A program made the position numbers and the translations under genes. A DNA stretch of 64,000 nt from Chamaelirium japonicum. Lineage: Eukaryota; Streptophyta; Magnoliopsida; Liliales; Melanthiaceae. Positions 1 through 14,396 of this stretch are shown here, one piece after another. Each line of letters begins with the position of its first letter. Position 1 is the first letter of the stretch. Under the pieces are notes generated by a model. It did not search any database. It was not told the DNA's origin and saw only the letters and a list, made by a program, of their open reading frames with translations. The stretch spans positions 62,001 through 126,000 of the forward strand of contig CANTAL010000104.1 in the NCBI GenBank assembly GCA_947650365.1, written 5' to 3'.

Positions 1-500
1 CGTGCGAATGAATTAGAATGGATCATACGAATGAATTAGAATGGATATATTTGAACGAATAAATTAGAATGGATCATACGAATGAATTAGAATGGATCGT
101 ACGAATGAATTAGAATGGATAGTGCGAATGAATTAGAATCGATCGTACGAATGAATTAGAATGGATCGTACGAATGAATTAGAATGGATCATACGAATGA
201 GTAAGAATGGATCTTACGAATGAATTAGAATGGATCGTACGAATGAATTAGAATGGATCGTATGAATAAATTAGAATGGATACATTCATCCGAATGAATT
301 AGAATGGATCATACGAATGAGTGAGAATGGATCGTACGAATGAAATAGAATAGATTGTACGAATGAATTAGAATGGATCCTACGAATGAATTAGAATGGA
401 TCGTGTGAAAGAATTAGAATGGATTGTATGAATGAATTAGAATGGATCGTATGAATGAATTAGAATGGATCGTGCGAATGAATTCGAATGGATCGTACGA
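1..500 (+). repeat. Forward block 1
   Basis: Forward units with a GGATACATTCATCCG 28-mer near 277 and a GTGTGAAAG unit near 411. Ends at the recurrent switch GGATCGTACGAATT. Confidence 0.93.
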
Positions 501-1050
501 ATTTATTCTAATTCATTCATACAATCTATTCTAATTCTTTCACACGATCCATTCTAATTCATTTGTACGTTCCATTCTAATTCATTAGCATGATCCATGC
601 TAATTCATTCATTCGATCAATTCTAATTCATTAGCACGATCCATTCTAATTCATTCGTACGATCCATTCTAATTCATTCACACGATCCACTCTAATTCAT
701 TCATAGGATCCATTCTAATTCATTCATACGATCTATTCTAATTCTTTTGCACGAATGTATCCATTCTAATTCATTCGCACGAATGTATCCATTCTAATTC
801 ATTCGTACGATCCATTCTAATTCATTTGTACGATCCATTCTAATTCATTCGTACGATCCATTCTAATTCATTCATACGATCTATTCTAATTCATTCATAC
901 AATCCATTCTAATTCTTTCACACGATCCATTCTAATTCATTCGTACGATCCATTCTAATTAATTCGCACAATCCATTCTATTTCATTCGTACGATCCATT
1001 CTTACTCATTCGTATGATCCATTCTAATTCATTCGCACGAATGTATCCAT
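501..1050 (-). repeat. Reverse block 2
   Basis: Reverse units including TTAGCACGATCCATGC near 578 and 28-mers near 765 and 1035. Ends at TATCCAT joined to AATGGATCAT. Confidence 0.93.
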
Positions 1051-1219
1051 AATGGATCATACGAATGAGTAAGAATGGATCGCACGAATGAAATAGAATG
1101 GATTGTGCGAATAAATTAGAATGGACCGTACGAATGAATTAGACGTACGAATGAATTAAATGGATACATTCATGCGAATAAATTAGAATGGATCATACGA
1201 ATGAGTAAGAATGGATCGT
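1051..1219 (+). repeat. Forward block 3 with a truncated unit
   Basis: Contains the GAGTAAG/GAAATAG unit pair and a 17-bp unit at 1132-1148 (TTAGACGTAC, missing AATGGAT plus one base shift). The cassette recurs at 24187, 42114 and 50430. Confidence 0.92.
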
Positions 1220-3450
1220 CATTCTAATTTATTCGTATGATCCATTCTAATTCATTTGTATCCATTCTATTTCATTCGCACGATCCATTCTAATTCATTC
1301 GCGCAATCTATTCCAATTCATTCGTACGATCCATTCTAATTCATTCGTACGATCCATTCTAATTCATTCATACAATCCATTCTAATTTATTTGCACGAAT
1401 GTATCCATTCTAATTCATTCGTACGATCCATTCTAATTCATTCGCACAATCTATTCTAATTCATTCATACGATCCATTCAAATTCATTCGCACTAATGTA
1501 TCCATTCTAATTCATTCATACGATCCATTCTACTTCATTCATACTATCCGTTCTAATTCACTCATACGATCCATTCTAATTCATTCATACGATCCATTCT
1601 AATTCATTTGCACGAATATATCTATTCTAATTCATTCGTACGATCCATTCTAATTCCTTCGTACGATCCATTCTAATTCCTTCGTACGATCCATTCTATT
1701 TCCTTCGTACGATCCATTCTATTTAATTCGTATGATCCATTCTAATTCCTTCGTACGATCCATTCTAATTCCTTCGTATCCATTCTAATTCACTCATACG
1801 ATCCATTCTAATTCATTCGTACGATCCATTCTAATTCATTCATACAATCCATTCTAATTCATTCGCACGAATGTATCCATTCTAATCCATTCGTACGATC
1901 CATTCTAATCCATTCGTACGATCCATTCTAATTCATTCGCATGAATGTAACCATTCTAATTCATTCATTTGATCCATTCTAATTCATTCGTACGATCCAT
2001 TCTAATTCATTCGTCCGATCCATTCTAATTCATTCGCACGAATATATCCATTCTAATTTATTCGTACGATCCATTCTAATTCATTCGTACGATCCATTCT
2101 AATTCATTCGTAAGATCCATTCGAATTCATTCGTACGATCCATTCTAATTCATTCATACGATCCATTCTAATTCATTCGCACGAATGTATCCATTCTAGT
2201 TCATTCGTACGATCCATTCTAGTTTATTCATACGATCCATTCTAATTCATTCGTACGATCCATTCTAATTCATTCGTATTATCCATTCTAATTAATTCGT
2301 ATGATCCATTCTAATTCATTCGTACGATCCATTCTAATTCATTTATACAATCCATTCTAATTCATTCGCTAGAATGTATCCATTCTAATTAATTCGTACG
2401 ATCCATTCTAATTCATTCGTATGAGCCATTCTTATTCATTCGCACGATCCAGTCTAATGGATTCGCACGATCCATTCTAATTTATTCGCACGAATGTATC
2501 CATTCTAATTCATTTGTACGATCCATTCTAATTCATTAATATGATCCATTCTAATTCATTCGTACGATCCATTCTAATTCATATGCACAAAGGTATCCAT
2601 TCTAATCCATTCGTAGGATCTATTCTAATCTATTCGTACGATCCATTCTAATTCATTCGTACGATCCATTCTAATTAATTCTCTCGAATGTATCCATTCT
2701 AATCCATTCGTACGATCCATTCTAATCCATTCGTACGATCCATTCTAATTCATTCGCATGAATGTAACCATTCTAATTCATTCATTTGATCCATTCTAAT
2801 TCGTTCATACGATCCATTCTAATTCATTCGTCTGATCCATTCTAATTCATTCGCACGAATGTATCCATTCTAATTTATTCGTACGATCCATTCTAATTCA
2901 TTCGTACGATCCATTCTAATTCATTCATAAGATCCATTCTAATTCATTCATATGATCCATTCTAATTCATTTGTACGATCCATTCTAATTCATTCGCACG
3001 AACGTATCCGTTCTAGTTCATTCGTACGATCCATTCTAATTCATTCGTACGATCCATTCTAATTCATTCGCACGATCCATTCTAATTTATTCGTAAGATC
3101 AATTCTAATTCATTCGCACGAATGTATCCATTCTAATTCATTCATACGATCCATTCTAATTCATTCGTACGATCCATTCTAATTCACTCATACGATCCAT
3201 TCTAATACATTCATACGATCCATTCTAATTCATTTGCACGAATATATCCATTCTAATTCATTCGTACGATCCATTCTAATTCCTTCGTACGATCTATTCT
3301 AATTCATTCGTACGATCTATTCTAATTCATTCGTACGATCCATTCTAATTCATTCGTACGATCCATTCTAATTCCTTCGTACGATCCATTCTAATTCATT
3401 CGTACGATCCATTCTAAGTCATTCGTACAATCTATTCTAATTCATTCGTA
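1220..3450 (-). repeat. Reverse block 4
   Basis: 2.2 kb of reverse units with frequent 28-mers (CACGAATGTATCC), the AGTCTAATGGATTCG unit near 2452, and ATATGCACAAAGGTATCC near 2582, a landmark shared with 16160, 29150, 32130, 38166 and 57848. Confidence 0.94.
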
Positions 3451-4047
3451 CGAATGGATACATTCGTGTGAATGAATTAGAATGGATCGTACGAATGAGT
3501 AAGAATGGCTCGTACGAATGAAATAGAATGGATTGCACGAATGAATTAGAATGGATCGTACGAATGAATTAGAATGGATCGTGTGAAAGAATTAGAATGG
3601 ATTGTATGAATGAATTAGAATGGATCGTACGAAGGAATTAGAATGGATCGTACGAAGGAATTAGAATGGATCGTACGAATGAATTAGAATGGATCGTACG
3701 AATGAATTAGAATAGATCGTATGAATGAATTAGAATGGATCGTACGAAGCAATTAGAATGGATCGTACGAATGAATTAGAATGGATATATTCGTGCAAAT
3801 GAATTTGAATGGATCGTATGAATGTATTAGAATGGATCGTATGAGTGAATTAGAATGGATCGTACGAATGAATTAGAATGGATCGTATGAATGAATTAGA
3901 ATGGATCGTGCGAAAGAATTAGAATGCATTGTATGAATGAATTAGAATGGATCGTATGAATGAATTAGAATGGATCGTGCGAATGAATTCGAATGGATCG
4001 CATGATCCATTCGAATAGAATGGATCGTATGAATGAATTAGAATGGA
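3451..4047 (+). repeat. Forward block 5
   Basis: Begins at ATTCGTACGAATGG and includes the 28-mer GGATACATTCGTGTG, the rare GGCTCG unit, and the GTGCAAATG, GTATGAATGTATTAG, GTATGAGTG series from 3793. Contains hairpin copy 1. Confidence 0.93.
3987..4016 (+). repeat. 30-bp hairpin element, copy 1
   Basis: Perfect inverted repeat: arm ATTCGAATGGATC, loop GCAT, arm GATCCATTCGAAT. It replaces a normal forward unit with a 16-bp inverted piece (4001-4016) inside an otherwise forward block. It is followed by AGAATGGATCGTATG. Confidence 0.9.
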
Positions 4048-4064
4048 TCCATTCTAATTCATTC
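4031..4064. repeat. 34-bp perfect palindrome at an F-to-R switch
   Basis: Arms of 17 bp meet inside GGATCC at 4047/4048, just downstream of hairpin copy 1. It marks the left edge of the second 967-bp copy. Confidence 0.92.
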
Positions 4065-4417
4065 GTACGATCTATTCTAATTCATTCGTACGATCCATTC
4101 TAATTCATTCATACGATCCATTCTAATTCATTCGTACGATCCATTCTAATTCACTCATACGATCCATTCTAATACATTCATACGATCCATTCTAATTCAT
4201 TTGCATGAATATATCCATTCTAATTCATTCGTACGATCCATTCTAATTCCTTCGTATGATCCATTCTAATTCATTCGTACGATCTATTCTAATTCATTCG
4301 TACGATCCATTCTAATTCATTCGTACGATCCATTAAAATTCCTTCGTACGATCCGTTCTAATTCATTCGTACGATCCATTCTAATTCATTCATACAATCT
4401 ATTCTAATTCATTAGTA
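4048..4417 (-). repeat. Reverse block 6
   Basis: Reverse half of the second 967-bp copy, starting at the GGATCC palindrome and ending at ATTAGTACGAATGG. Confidence 0.93.
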
Positions 4418-5280
4418 CGAATGGATACATTCGTGTGAAGGAATTAGAATGGATCGTACGAATGAGTAAGAATGGCTCGTACGAATGAAATAGAATGGAT
4501 TGCACGAATGAATTAGAATGGATCGTACGAATGAATTAGAATGGATCGTGTGAAAGAATTAGAATGGATTGTATGAATGAATTAGAATGGATCGTACGAA
4601 GGAATTAGAATGGATCGTAGGAATGAATTAGAATGGATCGTACGAATGAATTAGAATAGATCGTACGAATGAATTAGAATGGATCGTACGAAGGAATTAG
4701 AATGGGTCGTACGAATGAATTAGAATGGATATATTCATGCAAATGAATTAGAATGGATCGTATGAATGTATTAGAATGGATCGTATGAGTGAATTAGAAT
4801 GGATCGTACGAATGAATTAGAATGGATCGTATGAATGAATTAGAATGGATACATTCGTGCGAATGAATTAGAATTGATCGTACGAATGAATTAGAATGGA
4901 TCGTACGAATGAATTAGAATGGATCGTACGAATGAACTAGAATGGATACATTCGTGCGAATGAATTAGAATTGATCGTACGAATGAATTAGAATGGATCG
5001 TATGAATGAATTAGAATGGATCTTACGAATGAATTAGAATGGATCGTACGAATGAATTAGAATGGATCGTACGAATGAATTAGAATGGATACATTTGTGC
5101 GAATGAATTAGAATGGATCGGACGAATGAATTAGAATGGATCGTACGAATGAATTAGAATGGATCAAATGAATGAATTAGAATGGTTACATTCATGCGAA
5201 TGAATTAGAATGGATCGTACGAATGGATTAGAATGGATCGTACGAATGGATTAGAATGGATACATTCGAGAGAATTAATT

Positions 5281-5657
5281 AGAATGGATCGTACGAAGGA
5301 ATTAGAATGGATCGTAGGAATGAATTAGAATGGATCGTACGAATGAATTAGAATAGATCGTACGAATGAATTAGAATGGATCGTACGAAGGAATTAGAAT
5401 GGATCGTACGAATGAATTAGAATGGATATATTTGTGCAAATGAATTAGAATGGATCGTATGAATGTATTAGAATGGATCGTATGAGTGAATTAGAATGGT
5501 TCGTATTAATGAATTTGAATGGATCGTATGAATGAATTAGAATGGATCGTGCGAAAGAATTAGAATGCATTGTATGAATGAATTAGAATGGTTCGTATGA
5601 ATGAATTAGAATGGATCGTGCGAATGAATTCGAATGGATCGCATGACCCATTCGAAT
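5281..5657 (+). repeat. Third partial copy of the 3.6-4.8 kb segment
   Basis: The left part matches 4585-4855 at offset 696 (TAGGAA at 4619 and 5315). The right part, including the hairpin, matches 3793-4016 at offset 1641. It combines features of both earlier copies, as expected of a recombinant. Confidence 0.75.
5628..5657 (+). repeat. 30-bp hairpin element, copy 2
   Basis: Same element as at 3987, offset 1641, with one arm mismatch (GACCCATT instead of GATCCATT). It is followed by units with GTATG, GGGCG and GTAGG cores, a string also seen after copies 3 and 4. Confidence 0.88.
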
Positions 5658-5952
5658 AGAATGGATCGTATGAATGAATTAGAATGGATCGGGCGAATGA
5701 ATTAGAATGGATTGTAGGAATGAATTAGAATGGATCGTATGAATGAATTAGAATGGATCGTGCGAATGAATTAGAATGGATCATACGAATGAATTAGAAT
5801 GGATCATACGAATGAATTAGAATGGATCATACGAATAAGTAAGAATGGATCGTACGAATGAAATAGAATGGATTGTACGAATGAATTAGAATGGATACAT
5901 TCATGCGAATGAATTAGAATGGATCGGACGATTGAATTAGAATGGATCGTAC

Positions 5953-6336
5953 GATTCATTCTAATTTATTCGTACGATCCATTCTAATACATTCGTACGA
6001 TTCATGCTAATTCATTCGCACGATCCATTCTAATTCATTCGTACGATCCATTCTTATTCATTCATACGATCCATTCTAATTCATTCGCACAATCCATTCT
6101 AATTCATTCGTACAATCCATTCTAATTCATTCGTATGATCCATTCTAACTCATTCGGTGGATCCATTCTAATTCATTCGTACGATCCATTCTAATTCATT
6201 CCCACGATCCATTCTAATATATTCATACGATCCATTCTAATTCATTCGTACGATCTATTCTAATTCATTCGCACGAATGTAACCATTCTAATTCATTCAT
6301 ACGATTTATTCTAATTCATTCGTATGAGCTATTCGT
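5953..6336 (-). repeat. Reverse block 8
   Basis: Entered at GGATCGTACGATTC and left at ATTCGTACGAAT. The entry sequence with GGACGATTG just upstream is shared with the switches near 15158 and 31129. Confidence 0.93.
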
Positions 6337-7220
6337 ACGAATGAATTAGAATGGATCGTACGAATGAATTAGAATGGATCGTACGAATGAATTAGAATAG
6401 ATCGTACGAATGAATTAGAATGGATCGTACGAAGGAATTAGAATGGATCGTACGAATGAATTAGAATGGATATATTCGTGCAAATGAATTAGAATGGATC
6501 GTATGAATGTATTAGAACGGATCGTATGAGTGAATTAGAATGGATCGTACGAATGAATTAGAATGGATCGTATGAATGAATTAGAATGGATACATTCGTG
6601 TGAATGAATTAGAATGGATCGTATGAATGAATTAGAATAGATTTTGTGAATGAATTAGAATGGATCGTACGAATGAATTAGAATGGATACATTCGTGCGA
6701 ATGAAATAGAATGGATTGTATGAATGAATTAGAATGAATCGTACAAATGAACTAGAATGGATATATTCGTGCGAATGAATTAGAATGGATCGTACGAATG
6801 AATTAGAATGGATCTTACGAATGAATTAGAATGGATCGTACGAATGAATTAGAATGGATCGTACGAATGAATTAGAATGGATACATTCGTACGAATGAAT
6901 TAGAATGGATCGGACGAATGAATTAGAATGGATCGTACGAATGAATTAGAATGGATCGTACGAATGAATTAGAATGGGTCGTACGAATAAATTAGAATGG
7001 ATACATTCGTCCGAATGAATTAGAATGGATCATACGAATAAGTAAGAATGGATCGTACGAATGAATTAGAATAGATTGTACGAATGAATTAGAATGGATC
7101 CTACGAATGAATTAGAATGGATCGTGTGAAAGAATTAGAATGGATTGTATGAATGAATTAGAATGGATCGTATGAATGAACTAGAATGGATCGTGCGAAT
7201 GAATTCGAATGGATCGTACG
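6337..7220 (+). repeat. Forward block 9
   Basis: Carries the GTGCAAATG and GTATGAATGTATTAG series again (from 6479), then several 28-mers, ending at GGATCGTACGAATTC. Confidence 0.93.
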
Positions 7221-9234
7221 AATTCATTCTAATTCATTCATACAATCCATTCTAATTCTTTCACACGATCCATTCTAATTCATTCGTACGTTCCATTCTA
7301 ATTCATTAGCACGATCCATGCTAATTCATTCGTTCGATCAATTCTAATTCATTAGCATGATCCATTCTAATTCATTCGTACGATCCATTCTAATTCATTC
7401 GCACGATCCATTCTAATTCATTCATAAAATCCATTCTAATTCATTCGCACGAATGTATCCATTCTAATTCATTCGTACGATCAGTTCTAATTCATTCACA
7501 AAATCTATTCTAATTCATTCATACGATCCATTCTAATTCATTCACACGAATGTATCCATTCTAATTCATTCATACGATCCATTCTAATTCATTCGTACGA
7601 ACCATTCTAATTCACTCATACGATCCATTATAATACATTCATACGATCCATTCTAATTCATTTGCACGAATATATCCATTCTAATTCATTCGTACGATCC
7701 ATTCTAATTCCTTCGTACGATCCATTCTAATTCATTCGTACGATCTATTCTATTTCATTCGTACGATCCATTCTTACTCAATCGTACGATCCATTCTAAT
7801 TCATTTATTCGATCCATTCTAATTCATTCGCACGAATATATCCATTCTAATTCATTCGTTCGATCAATTCTAATTCATTAGCACGATCCATTCTAATTCA
7901 TTCGTATGAGCTATTCTAATTCATTCGCACGATCCATTCTAATTCATTCATAGGATCCATTCTAATTCATTCATACGATCTATTCTAATTCAGTCGCACG
8001 AATGTATCCATTTTAATTCATTCGCACGAATGTATCCATTCTAATTCATTCGTATGATCCATTCTAATTCATTCGTACGATCCATTCTAATTCATTCATA
8101 CGATCTATTCTAATTCATTCATACAGTCCATTCTAATTCTTTCACACGATCCATTCTAATTCATTCGTTCGATCAATTCTAATTCATTAGCATGATCCAT
8201 TCTAATTCATTCGTACGATGTATTCTAATTCATTCGTACGATTCAATTCTAATTCATTCGTACGATCCATTCTAATTCATTCATATAATCCATTCTAATT
8301 AATTCGTATGATCCATTCTAATTCATTCGTACGATCCATTTTAATTCATTCATACAATCCATTCTAATTCATTCGCACGATCCATTCTAATTCATTCGTA
8401 GGATCCAGTCTAATTCATTCGTACAATCTATTCTATTTCATTCGTACGATCCATTCTTACTTATTCGCATGATCCATTCTAATTCATTCGGACGAATGTA
8501 TCCATTCTAATTTATTCATACGATCCATTCTAATTCAATCGTACGATCCATTCTAATTCATTCGTCCGATCCATTCTAATTCATTCGCACGAATGTATCC
8601 ATTCTAATTCATTCGTACGATCCATTCTAATTCATTCGTCCGATCCATTCTAATTCATTCGCACGAATGCATCCATTCTAATTCATTTGTACGATCCATT
8701 CTAATTCATTCGTACGATCCATTCTAATTCATTCGTAAGATCCATTCTAATTCATTCGTACGATCCATTCTAATTCATTCGTACGATCCATTCTAATTCA
8801 TTCGCACGAATGTATGCATTCTAGTTCATTCGTACGATCCATTCTAATTCATTCGTACGATCCATTCTAATTCATTCGTACGATCAATTCTAATTCATTC
8901 GCACGAATGTATCTATTCTAATTCATTCATACGATCCATTCTAATTCATTCGTACGATCCATTCTAATTCACTCATGCGATCCATTCTAATACATTTATA
9001 CGATCCATTCTAATTCATTTGCACGAATATATCCATTCTAATTCATTCGTACGATCCATTCTAATTCCTTCGTACAATCCATTCTAATTCATTCGTACGA
9101 TCTATTCTAATTCATTCATACGATCCATTCTAATTCATTCGTACGATCCATTCTAATTCCTTCATACGATCCATTCTAATTCATTCGTACGATCCATTCT
9201 AATTCATTCGTACAATCTATTCTAATTCATTCGT
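7221..9234 (-). repeat. Reverse block 10
   Basis: 2.0 kb of reverse units. The left end repeats the 500-type junction with TTAGCACGATCCATGC. The right end matches the 3.2-3.45 kb segment. Confidence 0.94.
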
Positions 9235-11496
9235 ACGAATGGATACATTCGTGTGAATGAATTAGAATGGATCGTACGAATGAGTAAGAATGGATCGTAC
9301 GAATGAAATAGAATGGATTGCACGAATGAATTAGAATGGATCCTACGAATGAATTAGAATGGATCGTGTGAAAGAATTAGAATGGATTGTATGAATGAAT
9401 TAAAATGGATCGTACGAAGGAATTAGAATGGATCGTACGAAGGAATTAGAATGGATCGTACGAATGAATTAGAATGGATCGTACGAATGAATTAGAATAG
9501 ATCGTACGAATGAATTAGAATAGATCGTACGAAGGAATTAGAATGGATCGTACGAATGAATTAGAATAGATATATTCGTGCAAATGAATTAGAATGGATC
9601 GTATGAATGTATTAGAATGGATCGTCTGAGTGAATTAGAATGGATCGTACGAATGAATTAGAATGGATCGTATGAATGAATTAGAATGGATACATTCATG
9701 TGAATGAAATAGAATGGATCGTATGAATGAATTAGAATAGATTTTGTGAATGAATTAGAACTGATCGTACGAATGAATTAGAATGGATACATTCGTGCGA
9801 ATGAATTAGAATGGATTGTATGAATGAATTAGAATGGATCGTACGAATGAACTAGAATGGATGCATTCGTGCGAATGAATTAGAATGGATCGTACGAATG
9901 AATTAGAATGGATCTTACGAATGAATTAGAATGGATCGTACGAATGAATTAGAATGGATCGTACGAATGAATTAGAATGGATACATTCGTGCGAATGAAT
10001 TAGAATGGATCGTACGAATGAATTAGAATGGATCTTACGAATCAATTAAAATGGATCGTACAAATGAATTAGAATAGATCGTACGAATGAATTAGAATGG
10101 ATACATTCGTGCGAATGAATTAGAATGGGTCGTACAAATGAATTAGAATGGATCGTACGAATGAATTAGAATGGATACATTCGTGCGAATGAATTAGAAT
10201 GGATCGTACGAATGGATTAGAATGGATCGTACGAATGGATTAGAATGGATACATTCGAGCGAATGAATTAGAATAGATCGTACGAATGAATTAGAATGGA
10301 TCTTTCGAATGGATTAGAATGGATCCTACGAATGGATTAGAATGGATCCTACGAATGGATTAGAATGGATACCTTTGTGCATATGAATTAGAATGGATCG
10401 TACGAATGAATTAGAATGGATCATATTAATGAATGAGAATGGATCGTACGAATGAATTGAATGGATACATTCGTGCGTATGAATTAGAATGGATCGTGCG
10501 AATCAGTTAGACTGGATCGTGCGAATGAATAAGAATAGATCATACGAATGAATTAGAATGGATCGTACGAATTAATTAGAATGGATACATTCGTGCGAAT
10601 GAATTAGAATGGATTGTATGAATGAATTAGAATGGATCGTACGAATGAATTAGAATGGATCATACGAATTAATTAGAATGGATCATACGAATGAATTAGA
10701 ATGGATCGTACGAATGAATTAGAATGGATCGTACGAATGAATTAGAATAGATACATTCGTACGAATAAATTAGAATGGATTGTGCGAATGAATAAGAACA
10801 GATCGTGCGAATGTTTTAGAATGGATCGTACGAATGAATTAGAATGGATCGTGCGAATGAATTAGAATGGACCGTACGAATGAATTAGAATGGATACATT
10901 TGTGCGAATGAATTAGAATGGATCGTACGAATGAATTAGAATGGATCGTATGAATGAATTAGAATGGATCGTACGAATGAATTAGAATGGATCGTGCGAA
11001 TGAATTTGAATGGATCGTACGAATGAATTAGAATGGATCGTACGAATGAACTAGAATGGATACATTCGTGCGAATGAATTAGAATAGATCGTACGAATGA
11101 ATTAGAATGGATCGTACGAATAAATTTGAATGGATCTTACGAATGAATTAGAATGGATCGTACGAATGAATTAGAATAGATACATTCGTGCGAAGGAATT
11201 AGAATGGATCGGACGAATGAATTAGAATGGATCGTACGAATGAATTAGAATGGATCGTACGAATGAATTAGAATGGATACATTCGTCCGAATGAATTAGA
11301 ATGGATCATACGAATGAGTAAGAATGGATCGTACGAATGAAATATAATAGATTGTACGAATGAATTAGAATGGATCCGACGAATGAATTAGAATGGATCG
11401 TGTGAAAGAATTAGAATGGATTGTATGAACTAATTAGAATGGATCGTATGAATGAATTAGAATGGATCGTGCGAATGAATTCGAATGGATCGTACG
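9235..11496 (+). repeat. Forward block 11
   Basis: 2.3 kb of forward units with the clean 28/23 lattice and the rare GATACCTTTGTGCATATG unit at 10368, also at 33462, 51062 and 62809. Confidence 0.94.
9787..10276 (+). repeat. Well-preserved 28+23n lattice
   Basis: The 28-bp units start (ATACATTC or ATGCATTC) at 9787, 9861, 9981, 10101, 10175 and 10249. Spacings are 74, 120, 120, 74 and 74 bp, i.e. exactly 28 plus two or four 23-bp units. This is the clearest stretch for defining the two unit types. Confidence 0.93.
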
Positions 11497-13296
11497 AATT
11501 CATTCTAATTCATTCATACAATCCATTCTAATTCTTTCACACGATCCATTCTAATTTATTCGTACGTTCCATTCTAATTCATTAGCACGATCCATGCTAA
11601 TTCATTCGTTCGATCAATTCTAATTCATTAGCACGATCTATTCTTATTCATTCGTAAGATCCATTCTAATTCATTCGCACGATCCATTCTAATTCATTCA
11701 TAGGATCCATTCTAATTCATTCATACAATCTATTCTAATTCTTTCGCACGAATGTATCCATTCTAATTCATTCGCACGAATGTATCCATTCTAATTCATT
11801 CGTACGATCCATTCTAATTCATTCGTACGATCCATTCTAATTCATTCGTACGATCCATTCTAATTCATTCATACGATCTATTCTAATTCATTCATACAAT
11901 CCATTCTAATTCTTTCACACGATCCATTCTAATTCATTCGTACGATCCATTCTAATTCATTCGCACAATCCATTCTCTTTCATTCGTACGATCCATTCTT
12001 ACTCATTGGTACGATCCATTCTAATTCATTCACATGAATGTATCCATTCTAATTCATTCGTACGAATCCATTCTAATTCATTCGTACAATCCATTCAATT
12101 TCATTTGTACGATCCATTCTTACTCATTCGTATGATCCATTCTAATTCATTCGCATGAATGTATCCATTCTAAATCATTCGTACGATCCATTCTAATTCA
12201 TTCGTACAATTCATTCTATATCATTCGTACAATCCATTCTATTTCATTCGTACGATTAATTCTAATTCATTGGCACAATCCATTCTAATTCATTCATACG
12301 ATCCATTCAAATTCATTCGCACGATCCATTCTAATTCATTCGTACAATCCATTCTATTTCATTCGTACGATCCATTCTTACTCATATGTATGATCCATTC
12401 TAATTCATTCGCACGAATGTATCCATTCTAATCCATTCGTACGATCCAATCTAATCCATTCGTACGATCCATTCTAATTCATTCGCATGAATGTAACCAT
12501 TCTAATTCATTCATTTGATCCATTCTAATTCATTCGTACGATCCATTCTAATTCATTCGTCCGATCCATTCTAATTCATTCGCACGAATGTATCCATTCT
12601 AAACCATTCATACGATCCATTCTAATTTATTCGTATGATCCATTCTAATTCATTCGTAAGATCCATTCTAATTCATTAGTACGATCCATTCTAATTCATT
12701 CGTACGATCCATTCTAATTCATTCGCACGAATGTATCCATTCTAGTTCATTCGTACGATCCATTCTAATTCATTCGTACGATCCATTCTAATTCATTCGT
12801 ACGATCCATTCTAATTCATTCGTACGATCCATTCTAATTCATTCGCACGAATGTATCCATTCTAATTCATTCGTACATACGATCCATTCTAATTCATTCG
12901 CACGAATGTATCCATTCTAATTCATTTGTGTAATCCATTCTATTTCATTCGTACGATCCATTCTTACTCATTCGTATGATCCATTCTAATTCATTCGCAT
13001 GAATGTATCCATTCTAATTCATTCGTACGATCCATTATAATTCATTCGCACGATCCATTCTAATTTATTCGTAAGATCCATTCTAATTCATTCGTACGAT
13101 CCATTCTAATTCATTCGTACGATCCATTCTAATTCATTCGCACGAATGTATCCATTATAGTTCATTCGTTTGATCCATTCTAATTCATTCGTACGATCCA
13201 TTCTAATTCATTCGCACGATCCATTCTAATTCATTCGTACGATCAATTCTATTTCATTCGCACGAATGTATCCATTCTAATTCATTCGTACGATCC
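11497..13296 (-). repeat. Reverse block 12
   Basis: Starts at the third 500-type junction. Holds TAAATCATT and TAAACCATT variants copied at 33.7-34.2 kb. Ends abruptly at GATCC joined to TGAATTAG, a break also seen at 51026. Confidence 0.94.
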
Positions 13297-13969
13297 TGAA
13301 TTAGAATTGATCGTACGAATGAATTAGAATGGATCGTACGAATGAACTAGAATGGATACATTCGTGCGAATGAATTAGAATGGATCGTACGAATGAATTA
13401 GAATGGATCGTACGAACGAATTAGAATGGATCATACGAATGAATTAGAATGGATCATACGAATGAGTAAGAATGGATCGTACGAATGAAATAGAATGGAT
13501 TGTACGAATGAATTAGAATGGATCGTACGAATGAATTAGAATGGATCATGTGAAAGAATTAGAATGGATTGTATGAATGAATTAGAATGGATCATATGAA
13601 TGAATTAGAATGGATCGTGCGAATGAATTCGAATGGATCGTACTAATGAATTAGAATGCATCGTACGAATGAATTAGAATGGATACATTCGTGCGAATGA
13701 ATTAGAATGGATACATTCGTGCGAAAGAATTAGAATAGATCGTATGAATGAATTAGAATGGATCCTATAAATGAATTAGAATGGATCGTGCGAATGAATT
13801 AGAATGGATCGTACGAATGAATTAGAATGGATTGTGCTAATGAATTAGAATTGACGAACGAATGAATTAGCATGGATCGTGCTAATTAATTAGAATGGAA
13901 CATACGAATGAATTAGAATGGATCGTGTGAAAGAATTAGAATGGATTGTATGAATGAATTAGAATGAAT
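13297..13969 (+). repeat. Forward block 13
   Basis: Includes the GTGCTAATG, CATGGATCGTGC, GTGTGAAAG, GATTGTATG series that precedes AGAATGAATTCGTACG switches here and near 17596, 35426, 56003 and 60502. Confidence 0.93.
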
Positions 13970-14396
13970 TCGTACGATCCATTCGAATTCATTCGCACGA
14001 TCCATTCTAATTCATTCATACGATCCATTCTAATTCATTCATACAATCCATTCTAATTCTTTCACACGATCCATTCTAATTCATTCGTTGGAACCATTCT
14101 AATTCATTCGTACAATCTATTCTATTTCATTCGTACGATCCATTCTTACTCATTCGTATGATCCATTTTAATTCATTCGGATGAATGTATCCATTCTAAT
14201 TTATTCGTACGATCCATTCTAATTCATTCGTACGATCCATTCTAATTCATTCGTACGATCCATTCTTACTCATTCGTATGATCTATTCTAATTCATTCGT
14301 ACGGTCCATTCTAATTCATTCGTACGATCCATTCTAATTCATTCGCACAATCTATTCTAATTCATTCGTACGATCCATTCTAATTCATTCGTACGA
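13970..14396 (-). repeat. Reverse block 14
   Basis: Entered at GAATTCGTACGATCC. Contains CTTTCACACG and CTTACTCATTCG units. Ends on the 50-bp palindrome. Confidence 0.93.

Larger units (their letters stand above)
3080..4855 (+). repeat. Local tandem duplication, 967-bp period
   Basis: Segments 3080-3888 and 4047-4855 match at an offset of 967 bp: AATTCACTCA at 3181 and 4148, and AAGAATGGCTCG with the rare GGCTCG variant at about 3502 and 4469. Each copy contains an R part, the same R-to-F switch and the same forward units. The right copy begins at the GGATCC junction near 4047. Confidence 0.87.
4418..5952 (+). repeat. Forward block 7
   Basis: 1.5 kb of forward units with 28-mers at 4849 and 4946 (97 bp apart, 28 plus three 23-bp units), the partial recombinant copy at 5281-5657, and hairpin copy 2. 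Confidence 0.94.
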
